A stretch of 64,000 nt of DNA from Gemmatimonadaceae bacterium (GCA_026706075.1 JAPOZM010000066.1:35340-99339), one strand, 5' to 3'; counted from the stretch's first letter, positions 33,677 through 42,066 are shown. Translations and numbers: made by a program. Notes: generated from the letters alone by a model not told the origin.

Positions 33677-34954
33677 ATGCCAGCGACCGTCGTCCTGGGA
33701 GCCCAGTGGGGCGATGAGGGCAAGGCCAAGATCGTCGACTACCTCGCCGCCGGCGCCGACGTGGTGGTGCGCTTCCAAGGGGGAGCCAACGCCGGCCACA
33801 CGGTCGAGGTGGGGGGAGAGACCTGGATCTTCCACCTCCTGCCCGTGGGCGTCCTCAACGACCACGCGGTCTGCGTCATCGGCAACGGGGTGGTCCTCGA
33901 CCCGGAGTCCCTGTTCTCCGAGCTGGACGAGCTGGCGGGACGGGGCATCCCCGTGCCTCCCGAGCGTCTGCGGGTCAGCGGCTGCGCCCACGTGGTGCTG
34001 CCCTACCACAAGGCCCTCGACCGCGCCTCCGAGGAGAGCCTCGGCTCCGGCGCCCTCGGCACCACGGCCCGCGGCATCGGCCCCGCCTACCGGGACAAGG
34101 TCGCCCGCAGCCACGCCCTGCGCGTGATGGACCTGCTCGACGCCGACCTGCGCGACCGGCTGCGCTCCGCCGTCCGGGCCGCCAACGACATGCTCACCAG
34201 CATCTACGGGGCCACTCCCCTCGACGTGGAGGAGGTGGTGCGCCAGACCCAGGGGTTCTCCGAGCGGCTGCGGCCCTACGTGGACGACACCTCCGTCTAC
34301 CTCAACAAGGCCCTCGACGATGGCCGCCGGGTGCTCTTCGAGGGCGCCCAGGGCACCCTCCTCGACATCGATCACGGCACCTATCCGTACGTGACCTCCT
34401 CCAACACCACCGCCGGCGGCGCCTGCACCGGGACGGGGGTGGGGCCGACGCGGATCGGCGAGATCATCGGCGTCACCAAGGCCTACATGACCCGCGTCGG
34501 CAACGGGCCCTTCCCGACGGAGCTCCTCGACGACGAGGGGGAGCGGATCCGCGAGCTCGGCCAGGAGTACGGCGCCACCACGGGCCGCGCCCGCCGCTGC
34601 GGCTGGTTCGACGCCACCATCGCCCGCATGGCGGGGCGGGTCAACGGCCTCACCGGCCTGGCCCTCACCCGCCTCGACATCCTCGACCCGGTGGAGCGCC
34701 TCAAGCTGTGCACCGCCTACCGCCACGGCGACCTGCTGCTGGAGGAGTTCCCCGCCGATCCGCGGATCCTCGACAAGTGCGAGCCCGTGTACGAGGAGGT
34801 CGACGGCTGGTGCGCGCCGACCACCGGCGCCCGCTCCTTCGCCGACCTGCCCGCCGGGGCCCGCGCCTACGTGCGCCGCATCGAGGAGCTGAGCGGCACC
34901 CCCGTGAGCCTGATCTCCGTGGGCCCCGACCGCGACGCCACCATCCGCCTCTGA
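33677..34954 (+). CDS. purA: Adenylosuccinate synthetase
   Basis: A 425-aa cytoplasmic enzyme joining IMP and aspartate with GTP, the first committed step to AMP. Signatures are VVLGAQWGDEGKAKIVDYL at the start, QGGANAGHTVEV, GIGPAYRDKVAR, FEGAQGTLLDIDHGTYPYVTSS and TTGRARRCGWFD. The usual GDEGKGK loop reads GDEGKAK, a Gly-to-Ala change in a phosphate-binding loop that is rarely altered; the rest of the active site looks normal. AGGGAG lies about 10 nt before the ATG. It sits 20 bp after serA. Confidence 0.93.
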   Translation: MPATVVLGAQWGDEGKAKIVDYLAAGADVVVRFQGGANAGHTVEVGGETWIFHLLPVGVLNDHAVCVIGNGVVLDPESLFSELDELAGRGIPVPPERLRVSGCAHVVLPYHKALDRASEESLGSGALGTTARGIGPAYRDKVARSHALRVMDLLDADLRDRLRSAVRAANDMLTSIYGATPLDVEEVVRQTQGFSERLRPYVDDTSVYLNKALDDGRRVLFEGAQGTLLDIDHGTYPYVTSSNTTAGGACTGTGVGPTRIGEIIGVTKAYMTRVGNGPFPTELLDDEGERIRELGQEYGATTGRARRCGWFDATIARMAGRVNGLTGLALTRLDILDPVERLKLCTAYRHGDLLLEEFPADPRILDKCEPVYEEVDGWCAPTTGARSFADLPAGARAYVRRIEELSGTPVSLISVGPDRDATIRL

Positions 34955-34962
34955 GGCCCCCC

Positions 34963-35862
34963 GTGCTCCTCTCCCAGCGCATCCCGCCGGCGGACAAGGC
35001 CGCCGCCCTGCGACGGGCGATCGCCGCCGGCACGGTGGTGATGCCGGGGTGCTTCAACGCGCCGGTGGCCATGCTCGCCCAGAAGCTGGGCTTCGAGGCG
35101 GTCTACATCTCGGGCGCGGGGCTGATCAACAGCGCCGGGTACCCCGACATCGCGCTCCTCGGCATGGAGCAGGTCGCCGGCGCCGCGGGCCCCATCGCCG
35201 ACGCCGTGGACGTGCCGGCCCTGTGCGACGCCGACACCGGCTTCGGCGAGGCCCTGCAGGTGATGCGCACGGTGCGCACCTTCGAGGCCGCCGGGGTGGC
35301 CGGCATCCACCTCGAGGACCAGGTGATGCCCAAGCGCTGCGGCCACCTCGACGGCAAGGGGCTGGTCCCCGCGGCGGAGATGGAGCGCAAGCTCGCCGCC
35401 GCGGTGGAGGCCCGGGAGAACCCCGACTTCCTGCTGGTGGCGCGCACCGACGCGCGCGCCGTGGAGGGCTTCGAGGCCAGCGTCGAGCGCGGCCGCCGCT
35501 ACCTCGAGGCCGGCGCCGACGCGGTCTTCATCGAGGCCCTGCAGACCCAGGAGGAGTTCGGCCGTTACGCCGAGCAAGTGCGGGGTCCGCTGCTGGCCAA
35601 CATGACCGAGTTCGGCAAGACGCCCGCCCTCACGGCGCAGCAGTTCGCGAACCTCGGCTACGCCATGGTCATCTTCCCCATGACGACCTTCCGGGTCATG
35701 ATGAAGGCGGTCGAGGGCGTCCTCGCCGAGATCCGCGACCAGGGCTCGCCGGCGGCCTGGCTCGACCGCATGCAGACGCGGGAAGAGCTGTACGACCTGC
35801 TGCGCTACTCCGAGTACGAGGCGATGGACCGACGGCTGGCCGGAGAGGGCGGCGATGGCTGA
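34963..35862 (+). CDS. prpB: 2-methylisocitrate lyase (PrpB-like)
   Basis: A 299-aa member of the isocitrate lyase / PEP mutase superfamily. The catalytic MPKRCGHLDGK loop (KRCGH) and the metal-site DADTGFGE, plus HLEDQ and ARTDARAVEGFE, match methylisocitrate lyase, which splits 2-methylisocitrate to pyruvate and succinate in propionate breakdown. The partner citrate-synthase-type gene starts 8 bp inside its 3' end, supporting the methylcitrate role, although prpD is not nearby. The GTG at 34963 is the only start that preserves the N-terminal LLSQRIPPADKAAALRRAI region; no ribosome site is seen. Confidence 0.85.
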   Translation: MLLSQRIPPADKAAALRRAIAAGTVVMPGCFNAPVAMLAQKLGFEAVYISGAGLINSAGYPDIALLGMEQVAGAAGPIADAVDVPALCDADTGFGEALQVMRTVRTFEAAGVAGIHLEDQVMPKRCGHLDGKGLVPAAEMERKLAAAVEARENPDFLLVARTDARAVEGFEASVERGRRYLEAGADAVFIEALQTQEEFGRYAEQVRGPLLANMTEFGKTPALTAQQFANLGYAMVIFPMTTFRVMMKAVEGVLAEIRDQGSPAAWLDRMQTREELYDLLRYSEYEAMDRRLAGEGGDG

Positions 35863-36985
35863 GCGCCCCGAGTACAGCCCCGGGCTGGCCGGGGTCATCG
35901 CCGGCGAGTCGGCGATCTCCCGGATCGACTTCGAGGCCAACCGGCTGATCGTCCGCGGTTACGACCTCGTGGAGATCACCCGCCGGGCCGTCTTCGAGGA
36001 GGTCGCCTGGCTGCTGCTCTACGGAGAGCTGCCCACGGCCGCGCAGCTCGGCGGGTTCCAGGACCGCCTGCGCGCCGAGCGCGGCCTGCCGCCGGCGGTG
36101 GAGGAGCTGCTGCGCCGGACCCCGGCGGAGGCGCAGTCGATGGCGGTCCTGCGCTCGGCGGTCTCAGCCCTGGGAGTGACCGACCCCGAGGCGCGCGACA
36201 TCAGCCGCGAGGCCACCCTGCGCAAGGCGGAGCGCCTGCTCGCCAAGGTCCCCACAATCCTCACCGCCGCCCACCGCTGCGCCAGCGGCCTGGAGCCGGT
36301 CCCCCCCGACCCGGAGCTGGGCCACGCCGCCAACCTCCTCTACATGGTGGACGGCCGCCGGCCCCAAGAGCACGCCGTGCGCGCCGTGGACGTGGCCCTC
36401 ATGCTCTACTCCGAGCACGGCTTCAACGCCTCCTCCTTCGCCGCCAGGGTGGCGGCCTCGACCCTGGCCGACCTGCACGCGGCGGTGACGGCGGGCATCG
36501 CCGCCCTCATGGGCCCCCTCCACGGCGGCGCCAACGAGGCGGCCATGGAGATGATGCTGGAGATCGGCGAGCCGGAGCGGGCGCGCCCGTGGGTGCTGGA
36601 AGCGCTGGCGCAGAAGCGCAAGATCATGGGCTTCGGCCACCGCGAGTACAAGAGCGGGGACTCGCGGGTGCCCGCCGTGACCGAGGAGGGACGCCGGGTG
36701 GCCGCGGCCACCGGGGAGAGCCGCTGGCAGCGCATCGCCGACGCGGTGGAGGCGACGATGCTCTCCGAGAAGGGGATCTTCCCCAACGTCGACTTCCCCG
36801 TGGCCTGGACCTTCTACACGATGGGGCTGCCGATCCCCCTCTACACGCCGATCTTCGTCGCCAGCCGGGTCGCCGGCTGGGCGGCCCACGTCGTCGAGCA
36901 GCAGGAGAGCAACCGCCTGATCCGCCCGAACCACATCTACACCGGTCCCGGGGACAGGCCCTTCCCGCGCCTGGCGGACCGCTGA
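35855..36985 (+). CDS. prpC: 2-methylcitrate synthase / citrate synthase
   Basis: A 376-aa short-type citrate synthase. PGLAGVIAGESAISRID at the start, GPLHGGANEAAMEMML with an active-site His, MGFGHREYKSGDSR with the second His, and FPNVDF with the catalytic Asp are visible. The length and its overlap with prpB favour 2-methylcitrate synthase (propionyl-CoA plus oxaloacetate), but members of this group often also act as citrate synthase and sequence alone does not settle it. It is followed after 8 bp by a small cupin gene. Confidence 0.85.
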   Translation: MAERPEYSPGLAGVIAGESAISRIDFEANRLIVRGYDLVEITRRAVFEEVAWLLLYGELPTAAQLGGFQDRLRAERGLPPAVEELLRRTPAEAQSMAVLRSAVSALGVTDPEARDISREATLRKAERLLAKVPTILTAAHRCASGLEPVPPDPELGHAANLLYMVDGRRPQEHAVRAVDVALMLYSEHGFNASSFAARVAASTLADLHAAVTAGIAALMGPLHGGANEAAMEMMLEIGEPERARPWVLEALAQKRKIMGFGHREYKSGDSRVPAVTEEGRRVAAATGESRWQRIADAVEATMLSEKGIFPNVDFPVAWTFYTMGLPIPLYTPIFVASRVAGWAAHVVEQQESNRLIRPNHIYTGPGDRPFPRLADR

Positions 36986-36993
36986 GGCCGAGG

Positions 36994-37311
36994 ATGCACG
37001 TCAAGCGCTGGCAGGAGGAACGGAGCTTCTCCGGGGAGAAGTTCCAGAAGGTGAACCTCTTCGAGTCGGAGAGGATGTTCTGCGACATCTACTGCTTCGA
37101 GCCGGGCCAGGAGCAGGCCCTCCACAGCCACGACGACAACGACAAGATCTACTGCGTCCTCGAGGGCCGCGGCACCTTCACCGTGGCCGGCGAGTCCCGC
37201 GAGCTGGACGCCGGCTGGTCGCTGCTCTGCCCGCCGGGCGAGGACCACGGCGTGGTGAACACCAGCGACGGCCGTCTCGTGGTCCTCGTCTTCATGGCGC
37301 CCCACCCCTAG
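36994..37311 (+). CDS. Small cupin-domain protein
   Basis: A 105-aa single-domain cupin. The metal-binding motif one appears as PGQEQALHSHDDNDKIYCVLEG (His, His, Glu-type ligands) and motif two as CPPGEDHGVVNTS. The family includes enzymes and small-molecule sensors; no specific reaction can be named. GAGG lies just upstream of the ATG. It closes the long tig-to-prpC gene run and its TAG stop shares a CTAG with the stop of the convergent DUF4416 gene. Confidence 0.8.
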   Translation: MHVKRWQEERSFSGEKFQKVNLFESERMFCDIYCFEPGQEQALHSHDDNDKIYCVLEGRGTFTVAGESRELDAGWSLLCPPGEDHGVVNTSDGRLVVLVFMAPHP

Positions 37312-37865
37312 GGGGCCGCGCCGCGCGCCCGGCGCAGCTCCCGCAGCCGGCGCCGCACCTCCAGCAGGAACTCCCCCACCTCCGGCTGTCGGTAATCCGG
37401 GTAGGTCCACGGCAGCGGCCGGTACTCGCCCCGCTCGAAGCGCAGGGTCACCTCCGCCCAGAGGCCGGTGGCGATGGCCACGCGGTGGCCGCTGGCCTTG
37501 GTCGTGGCCAGCACCAGGCTCTCCTCCGAGAGCAGTCCCGGGTCGACGTTCACCGTGCGTCGCAGGTCCCCGCCGGCGCCCTCCACGGCGCGCTCCCGCT
37601 CGAAGGCCAGGCTCTGCCGCTTGCGCCCGGCCAGTCTCTCCGGGTCGACGGGATCGCCGAGCCAGACGAGCCCCTTCGCCAGCCCCGGCCCCATCTCGGC
37701 CTCGTAGTAGCCGCTCATGTCGAAGGCCCAGACCGGGCTGCGGGCCCGCACCTCTCCGAAGCGCGCGGCCAGGGCGGCCACGGCCTCGTCCACGGCGTCG
37801 GCGCCGCGGGCCAGGACGGCGCAGAGGAAGGCGGCGGGCTCGCCGGGCTTCAGGTCCAGGGGCAT
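37308..37865 (-). CDS. DUF4416 family protein
   Basis: A 185-aa cytoplasmic protein of unknown function. Conserved pieces of DUF4416 are FDMSGYYEAEMGPGLAKGLVWL, KRQSLAFE, VNVDPGLLSEESLVLATTKASGHRVAI and LPWTYPDYRQPE. Genes of this family are scattered in deep-branching bacteria and their role is not known. A TATAGC box lies 8 bp before the ATG with no ribosome site, so the message may be leaderless. The ORF overlaps the convergent cupin gene by 4 bp. Confidence 0.82.
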   Translation of the reverse strand: MPLDLKPGEPAAFLCAVLARGADAVDEAVAALAARFGEVRARSPVWAFDMSGYYEAEMGPGLAKGLVWLGDPVDPERLAGRKRQSLAFERERAVEGAGGDLRRTVNVDPGLLSEESLVLATTKASGHRVAIATGLWAEVTLRFERGEYRPLPWTYPDYRQPEVGEFLLEVRRRLRELRRARGAAP

Positions 37866-37909
37866 GGCGCCATGCTATAGGGACGGGTCCGCCGCCGGCA
37901 AGGGCCGCC

Positions 37910-37939
37910 TTGACGGTTCGAGCCGGCCCGGTCTATCGT
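37910..37939 (+). promoter_or_regulatory. Promoter of the D-threonine aldolase-like / RraA / ureidoglycolate lyase set
   Basis: TTGACG at 37910-37915 and TATCGT at 37934-37939, 18 bp apart. Transcription would begin near 37946, followed by the ribosome site GGAG at 37956-37959 and the ATG at 37965. Confidence 0.5.
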
Positions 37940-37964
37940 GAGCCCCCCTCTCGACGGAGCGCCC

Positions 37965-39020
37965 ATGCACATCGACGACCTCGACACCCCCTTCCTGCTC
38001 GTCCACCTCGACGCCCTGGAGGAGAACCTCGACCGCGCCCAGGCCTACTGCGACGAGCACCACGTCGGCCTGCGGCCCCACATCAAGACCCACAAGTGCC
38101 TGGCCATCTCGCGCATGCAGATGGACCGCGGCGCCATGGGCATCGTCTGCCAGAAGCTCGGCGAGGCCGAGGTCATGGTCGACGGCGGCGTCGACCGCGA
38201 TGTCCTCATCCCCTACAACATCGTGGGCAGGATCAAGCTGGAAAGGCTCGCCGCCCTGGCGCCGCGGACTCGGCTGACGGTGGCCGCCGACTCCGAGTAC
38301 ACCGCGCGCGGCCTCTCCGAGGCCATGACCGCCGCGGGAACCCGCGTGGGCGTCATCGTCGAGGTCGACCAGGGGCGCACCGGGGTTCGGACGCCCGCGG
38401 CCATCGCCGACATGGCGGCCCTCATCGACTCCCTGCCCGGCCTGGAGCTGCGGGGCATCATGATCATGCCGTCGCCCCCGTCCTGCCGTCCCCTGCTGCA
38501 GGCGGTCCTGAGCGGCCTCGACGCCCGGGGCCTGCCCCACCCCATCGTCAGCGGCGGCGCCTCCCCCTGCATGTGGACGGCCCACGAGGTCCCGGAGCTG
38601 ACCGAGCACCGCGCCGGCGAGTATCCCGTGGGAGGCATGAAGCACCTGCAGGTGGGCACCCACACGGTGGAGCAGTGCGCCGGACGGGTGCTCACCACCG
38701 TGGTCAGCCGGCCCGGCGCCGACCGCGCCATCCTCGACGCCGGCAGCAAGTCCCTGAGCCTAGCCGTGCACCACGACGAGCGCGGCGGCCTCCTGGGCCA
38801 CATCGTCGAGTACCCCGAGGCGCGGCTGTCGGGTGCCTCCGAGGAGCACGGCCACCTGGACGTCTCCCGATGCGACCCGAAGCCCCGGATCGGCGAGCGC
38901 GTGGAGATCATCCCCGTCCACCCGTGCCCCACCTTCAACGAGCACGACGAGATCGCCGCCGTGCGCGGCGACCGGGTGGAAGCCGTCTGGCCCGTCGAAG
39001 CCCGGGGCTGCATCCGCTGA
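37965..39020 (+). CDS. D-threonine aldolase / D-serine dehydratase-like PLP enzyme
   Basis: A 351-aa fold-type III PLP enzyme of the DSD1/D-threonine aldolase family. The N-terminal alanine-racemase-like barrel begins DLDTPFLLVHLDALEENL and contains the PLP-lysine region LRPHIKTHKC. The C-terminal domain has the metal site seen in D-serine dehydratase and D-threonine aldolase (EEHGHLDV and PVHPCPTFNEHDE, with the HxC pair). It probably splits a D-3-hydroxy-amino acid; the exact substrate is open. The ATG 37965 with GGAG upstream is chosen over GTG 37938. The next gene begins at its stop codon (TGATG). Confidence 0.85.
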   Translation: MHIDDLDTPFLLVHLDALEENLDRAQAYCDEHHVGLRPHIKTHKCLAISRMQMDRGAMGIVCQKLGEAEVMVDGGVDRDVLIPYNIVGRIKLERLAALAPRTRLTVAADSEYTARGLSEAMTAAGTRVGVIVEVDQGRTGVRTPAAIADMAALIDSLPGLELRGIMIMPSPPSCRPLLQAVLSGLDARGLPHPIVSGGASPCMWTAHEVPELTEHRAGEYPVGGMKHLQVGTHTVEQCAGRVLTTVVSRPGADRAILDAGSKSLSLAVHHDERGGLLGHIVEYPEARLSGASEEHGHLDVSRCDPKPRIGERVEIIPVHPCPTFNEHDEIAAVRGDRVEAVWPVEARGCIR

Positions 39021-39730
39021 TGGCACAGGTCACGCAGCAAACCCTCGACCGCCTGCGGGTCCCGAGCACGGCGACCCTGACCTCGGTGCTCAAGGGCCAC
39101 GGCCTCGGCAACACCTTTCTCCACGAGGTGGCGCCCCTGCGGCCCGACACCAGCATGGCAGGGCGCGCCTTCACCCTGCGCTACATCCCGGCGCGGGAGG
39201 ACCTCGTGGACGTGCCCATGGACAACCTCACCGACATGCAGCGGGTCGGCATCGAGCAGATGCAGCCGGGGGACGTGCTCGTCATCGACGCCCGCGGCGA
39301 CACCCGGGCCGGCACCATGGGCTCGATCCTGGCGGCGAGGATGGCCCGCCTCGGCGCCGCGGGGGTGGTCACCGATGGCGCCTACCGCGACAGCCCCGCC
39401 ATCGCCGCCAGCGGCTTCCCGGCCTACGCCCGCGCCATGAACGCCCACACGAACAAGACCATCCACTACCCCAGCGAGATCCAGGTGCCCGTCGCCTGCG
39501 GAGGGGTGGCCGTCTTCCCCGGAGACGTGATCGTCGGCGACGGCGAGGGCGTGGTGGTGATCCCTGATCACCTCGCCGAGGAGGTGGCCGCCGAGGCCGA
39601 GGAGCAGGAGCTGAAGGAGGAGTTCATCACCGAGAAGATCCACGGCGGCGCCCCCCTCCACGGGACGTATCCCCTCGACGAGGAGCGCCAGCGCGAGTTC
39701 GAGGAGTGGCGGCGGAAGCGAGGCCGCTGA
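39020..39730 (+). CDS. RraA-family protein (HMG/CHA aldolase-like)
   Basis: A 236-aa protein of the RraA / 4-hydroxy-4-methyl-2-oxoglutarate aldolase family. Seen are RLRVPSTATLTSVLKGHG, AGRAFTLRYIPA, MQPGDVLVIDARGDTRAGTMGSILAARMARLGAAGVVTDGAYRDSPAI (with the Arg and Asp of the metal/oxoacid site) and CGGVAVFPGDVIVGDGEGVVVIP. Family members are either 2-oxoacid aldolases/decarboxylases or RNase E regulators; the metabolic neighbourhood favours an enzyme. The C-terminus carries about 25 extra charged residues. It is coupled to the preceding gene by a TGATG overlap. Confidence 0.85.
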   Translation: MAQVTQQTLDRLRVPSTATLTSVLKGHGLGNTFLHEVAPLRPDTSMAGRAFTLRYIPAREDLVDVPMDNLTDMQRVGIEQMQPGDVLVIDARGDTRAGTMGSILAARMARLGAAGVVTDGAYRDSPAIAASGFPAYARAMNAHTNKTIHYPSEIQVPVACGGVAVFPGDVIVGDGEGVVVIPDHLAEEVAAEAEEQELKEEFITEKIHGGAPLHGTYPLDEERQREFEEWRRKRGR

Positions 39731-39792
39731 GCGCGACAGACGCGCGCCGCAAGCACGTCGCCGCCGACATCCCCCCGACCCGGAGAGTCCCC

Positions 39793-40305
39793 ATGCTGGA
39801 GATCTTCAAGGTCCCCGTCGAGCCCCTCACGCCCGAGGCCTTCGCGCCCTTCGGGAGCGTCATCAGGACCTTCGACGAGACCCGGCCGGAAGTGCGGGTC
39901 GGCGGCCTCACGGAGAACCACTACACGGTGACGGCGGATGTCTCGGACCCGCCCCCGGAGAAGCTCTCCCTCTCCGAGGGCCGGCTGCGCGCCCACTTCG
40001 CCTGCCACGACGACGCCGGCCAGTCCTTCTACCCGACGCGGCACTGCCCCACCGTCTTCCTCGTGGCCGCGCCCGGCCCGAGCCTGAACCCCGAGGACCT
40101 GCGCGCCTTCCACTCCGACGGCAGCCTGGGCGTCTGCCTGGGGCTGGAGGTGTGGCACACCATGCCCATCTGCCTGGAGGGGACCGAGGTCTACCACACG
40201 GCCCGCGGCGACCAGGACTACCAGACCCACTCCGTCGAGGTCGACTTCGACGACGAGCGAGGGCTGGTCATCGACGTGGACGTGGAGGGGTTCGCGGGGG
40301 GTTGA
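39793..40305 (+). CDS. allA: Ureidoglycolate lyase (AllA-like)
   Basis: A 170-aa cupin-like enzyme matching the ureidoglycolate hydrolase/lyase family, which splits ureidoglycolate to glyoxylate and urea at the end of purine-ring breakdown. It starts EIFKVPVEPLTPEAFAPFGSV, the usual N-terminus, with FYPTRHCPTVFLVA-type central strands and LGVCLGLEVWHTMPICLEG near the end. No other allantoin gene is in the window, and related proteins may act on other acyl-ureas. CGGAGAG lies 5 nt before the ATG. It probably belongs to the same unit as the two genes before it. Confidence 0.75.
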   Translation: MLEIFKVPVEPLTPEAFAPFGSVIRTFDETRPEVRVGGLTENHYTVTADVSDPPPEKLSLSEGRLRAHFACHDDAGQSFYPTRHCPTVFLVAAPGPSLNPEDLRAFHSDGSLGVCLGLEVWHTMPICLEGTEVYHTARGDQDYQTHSVEVDFDDERGLVIDVDVEGFAGG

Positions 40306-40337
40306 CGAGCCGAACGGTCCTTAGTGTTGTACCGCCT

Positions 40338-40391
40338 ATGAGAGAGATCGCCGCCAAGCAGGCCAGGAACCGCTTCGGCGGTCTGGGCTAG
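40338..40391 (+). pseudogene. 17-codon stub resembling the N-terminus of a Phd/YefM antitoxin
   Basis: The short frame MREIAAKQARNRFGGLG ends at a TAG 4 bp before the ATPase gene. IAAKQARNRFGGL closely follows the invariant start of Phd/YefM antitoxins (the AKxAKNRFGELL pattern), where it forms the first DNA-binding strand and helix. The rest of the antitoxin and any toxin are missing, so it looks like a decayed antitoxin joined to an inserted gene; it could alternatively be a small leader peptide. A TTGACG lies at 40302-40307 upstream. Confidence 0.5.
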
Positions 40392-40395
40392 ATCG

Positions 40396-42066
40396 ATGAT
40401 CCTCCGCGTAACCATCAGGAACTTCAAGCGCTTCCAGGAGCAGGCCTTCGAACTGGCAGACTCGGTTCTCCTCGCGGGGCCGAACAACGCCGGCAAGTCC
40501 ACGCTGCTCCAGGCGGTGGCTTTCTGGAAGTTTGCGCTCGATCGATGGCTTGCCCACCGGGAGGGCGGAAGGGCTGTGGAACGTTCGGGGGTCGCTATCC
40601 CCCGCGCGGACATCACCGCGGTCCCATTGAGGGAGATGAATCTCCTTTGGGAAGACCGGAAGGTCACCGGTCCGCGAGGTATGTCCGGGGCGCGCAGGAT
40701 GATTGAGATCCTCGTGGAAGGACAAGATGACGGTGAGACCTGGATCTGCGGCATCGAGCTTCAGTACCACACACCCGAGTTGGCGTACGCACGGCCCCTT
40801 GATGCCAAGAGCCTGGACCGTAAGTCTCTGCAGATGTTCCCTCCCCATGCAGCACGGCAGCTAAGCATCGTCCATGTGCCACCACTTTCTGGAATCGAGC
40901 GTGACGAGCCCCGGCGCGACCGGGGCATGCAGGATCTGCTCGTCGGCCAAGGGAGGCCTGGGGAGATTCTGCGCAATCTCCTGCTGGAAATCGCTGAGGG
41001 CGAGGATGGGAAGCTTTGGCTGGAACTTCAGAGACACATCCGGGACCTCTTCGGGATTGAGCTGATCAAGCCATCCTATTCGCCCGCCCAACCCTACATC
41101 GTTTGTGAATACCGAGAGCCAGACCACAGCCGGCCCTTCGATCTCTCCAACGCCGGGAGCGGGACCCTCCAGGTTCTCCTCTTACTCGGCTTCCTCTACG
41201 CCCGGCCTGCCACCGTGATCCTCCTCGACGAGCCCGACGCCCACCAGCATGTGATCCTTCAGAAGCAGGTCTACGACTTGGTGCGCAGGATTGCCCGGGA
41301 GCGCGGCGGGCAGGTGATCGCGGCGACCCATTCCGAGGTCGTCCTTGACGCGACGGAGCCGTCCCGGGTGATCGGCCTCTTCCGGGAAGCACCTCGCGCC
41401 CTCGATAGCGAGACCGAGCGCGACCAACTTCGTGAGGCGCTCAAGCGCGTAACCACCACTGATCTCCTGCTGGCCCAGGAGGCCGGGGCGGTGCTCTATG
41501 TCGAAAGCGAAACTGACGAGCGCATGCTCGCTGAGTGGACTCGGATCCTCGACCATCCGGCGAGGCTGTTCTTCGAGCGCCCCTTCGTCCACTGGCTCGG
41601 AGGCAGGAGCCTGCGCGAAGCGAAGGCGCACTTCTTTGCCATGCGATCCGCTTACCCCACCCTTCGTGGACTCTGCCTTCTCGACGGTGACAACAGGGAC
41701 GAGCCGGATGCGGAAACGACCAGGGCGGGACTCGACGTGCTGCGCTGGCGCCGGTACGAGATCGAGAACTATCTCCTGCAGCCGGAGGCGATCAAGCGGT
41801 TCGTCGATTTCCCCTTGAGAGATTCCCAGATCGACGACGTCTTCTGGAGCCAGGTGCCCCGAGGTACCGATCTCTTCGGGGAGCACGTCTCCCTCGAGCG
41901 AGTCAAGGCGAGCACTGAGTTCCTGGTCCCGCTTCTGGAGGATCTCGAGAGAAGCACACCGAAGAAGGACCTCTACCTGCTGGCTTCCAGGATGAAAGCC
42001 GAGGAGATCCACCCGGAGATCCGCGAGAAGCTCGACCGGATCGGGGAGTCGCTCAATCCGAGGTAG
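40396..42066 (+). CDS. OLD-like AAA/ABC-type ATPase with C-terminal TOPRIM-like domain
   Basis: A 556-aa protein. The N-terminal ATPase has Walker A GPNNAGKST (28-36), an ABC-like signature LSNAGSGTLQ (250-259), Walker B VILLDEPDAHQ (274-284) and an H-loop AATHSE (309-314). From about 365 it resembles a TOPRIM domain: VLYVESETDE gives the Glu and LLDGDN (428-433) the DxD pair, followed by RRYEIENYLLQPEAI, seen in OLD-like nucleases. OLD-family proteins are ATP-linked nucleases, many acting in phage defence; that role here is inference. Its codon use is visibly less GC-rich than its neighbours and a Phd-like stub precedes it, both hints of transfer. The partner gene of Gabija or retron systems is absent, so it would be a single-gene OLD. 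Confidence 0.75.
   Translation: MILRVTIRNFKRFQEQAFELADSVLLAGPNNAGKSTLLQAVAFWKFALDRWLAHREGGRAVERSGVAIPRADITAVPLREMNLLWEDRKVTGPRGMSGARRMIEILVEGQDDGETWICGIELQYHTPELAYARPLDAKSLDRKSLQMFPPHAARQLSIVHVPPLSGIERDEPRRDRGMQDLLVGQGRPGEILRNLLLEIAEGEDGKLWLELQRHIRDLFGIELIKPSYSPAQPYIVCEYREPDHSRPFDLSNAGSGTLQVLLLLGFLYARPATVILLDEPDAHQHVILQKQVYDLVRRIARERGGQVIAATHSEVVLDATEPSRVIGLFREAPRALDSETERDQLREALKRVTTTDLLLAQEAGAVLYVESETDERMLAEWTRILDHPARLFFERPFVHWLGGRSLREAKAHFFAMRSAYPTLRGLCLLDGDNRDEPDAETTRAGLDVLRWRRYEIENYLLQPEAIKRFVDFPLRDSQIDDVFWSQVPRGTDLFGEHVSLERVKASTEFLVPLLEDLERSTPKKDLYLLASRMKAEEIHPEIREKLDRIGESLNPR

Noticed and set aside
34963..36985. A complete methylcitrate cycle operon
   Set aside because: Only the lyase and the synthase are present; no prpD, acnD/prpF or propionyl-CoA synthetase is nearby, so only the two genes are claimed.
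40396..42066. Gabija (GajA) or a retron ATPase
   Set aside because: No helicase GajB, reverse transcriptase or other partner is adjacent; the next gene is a convergent amidohydrolase.
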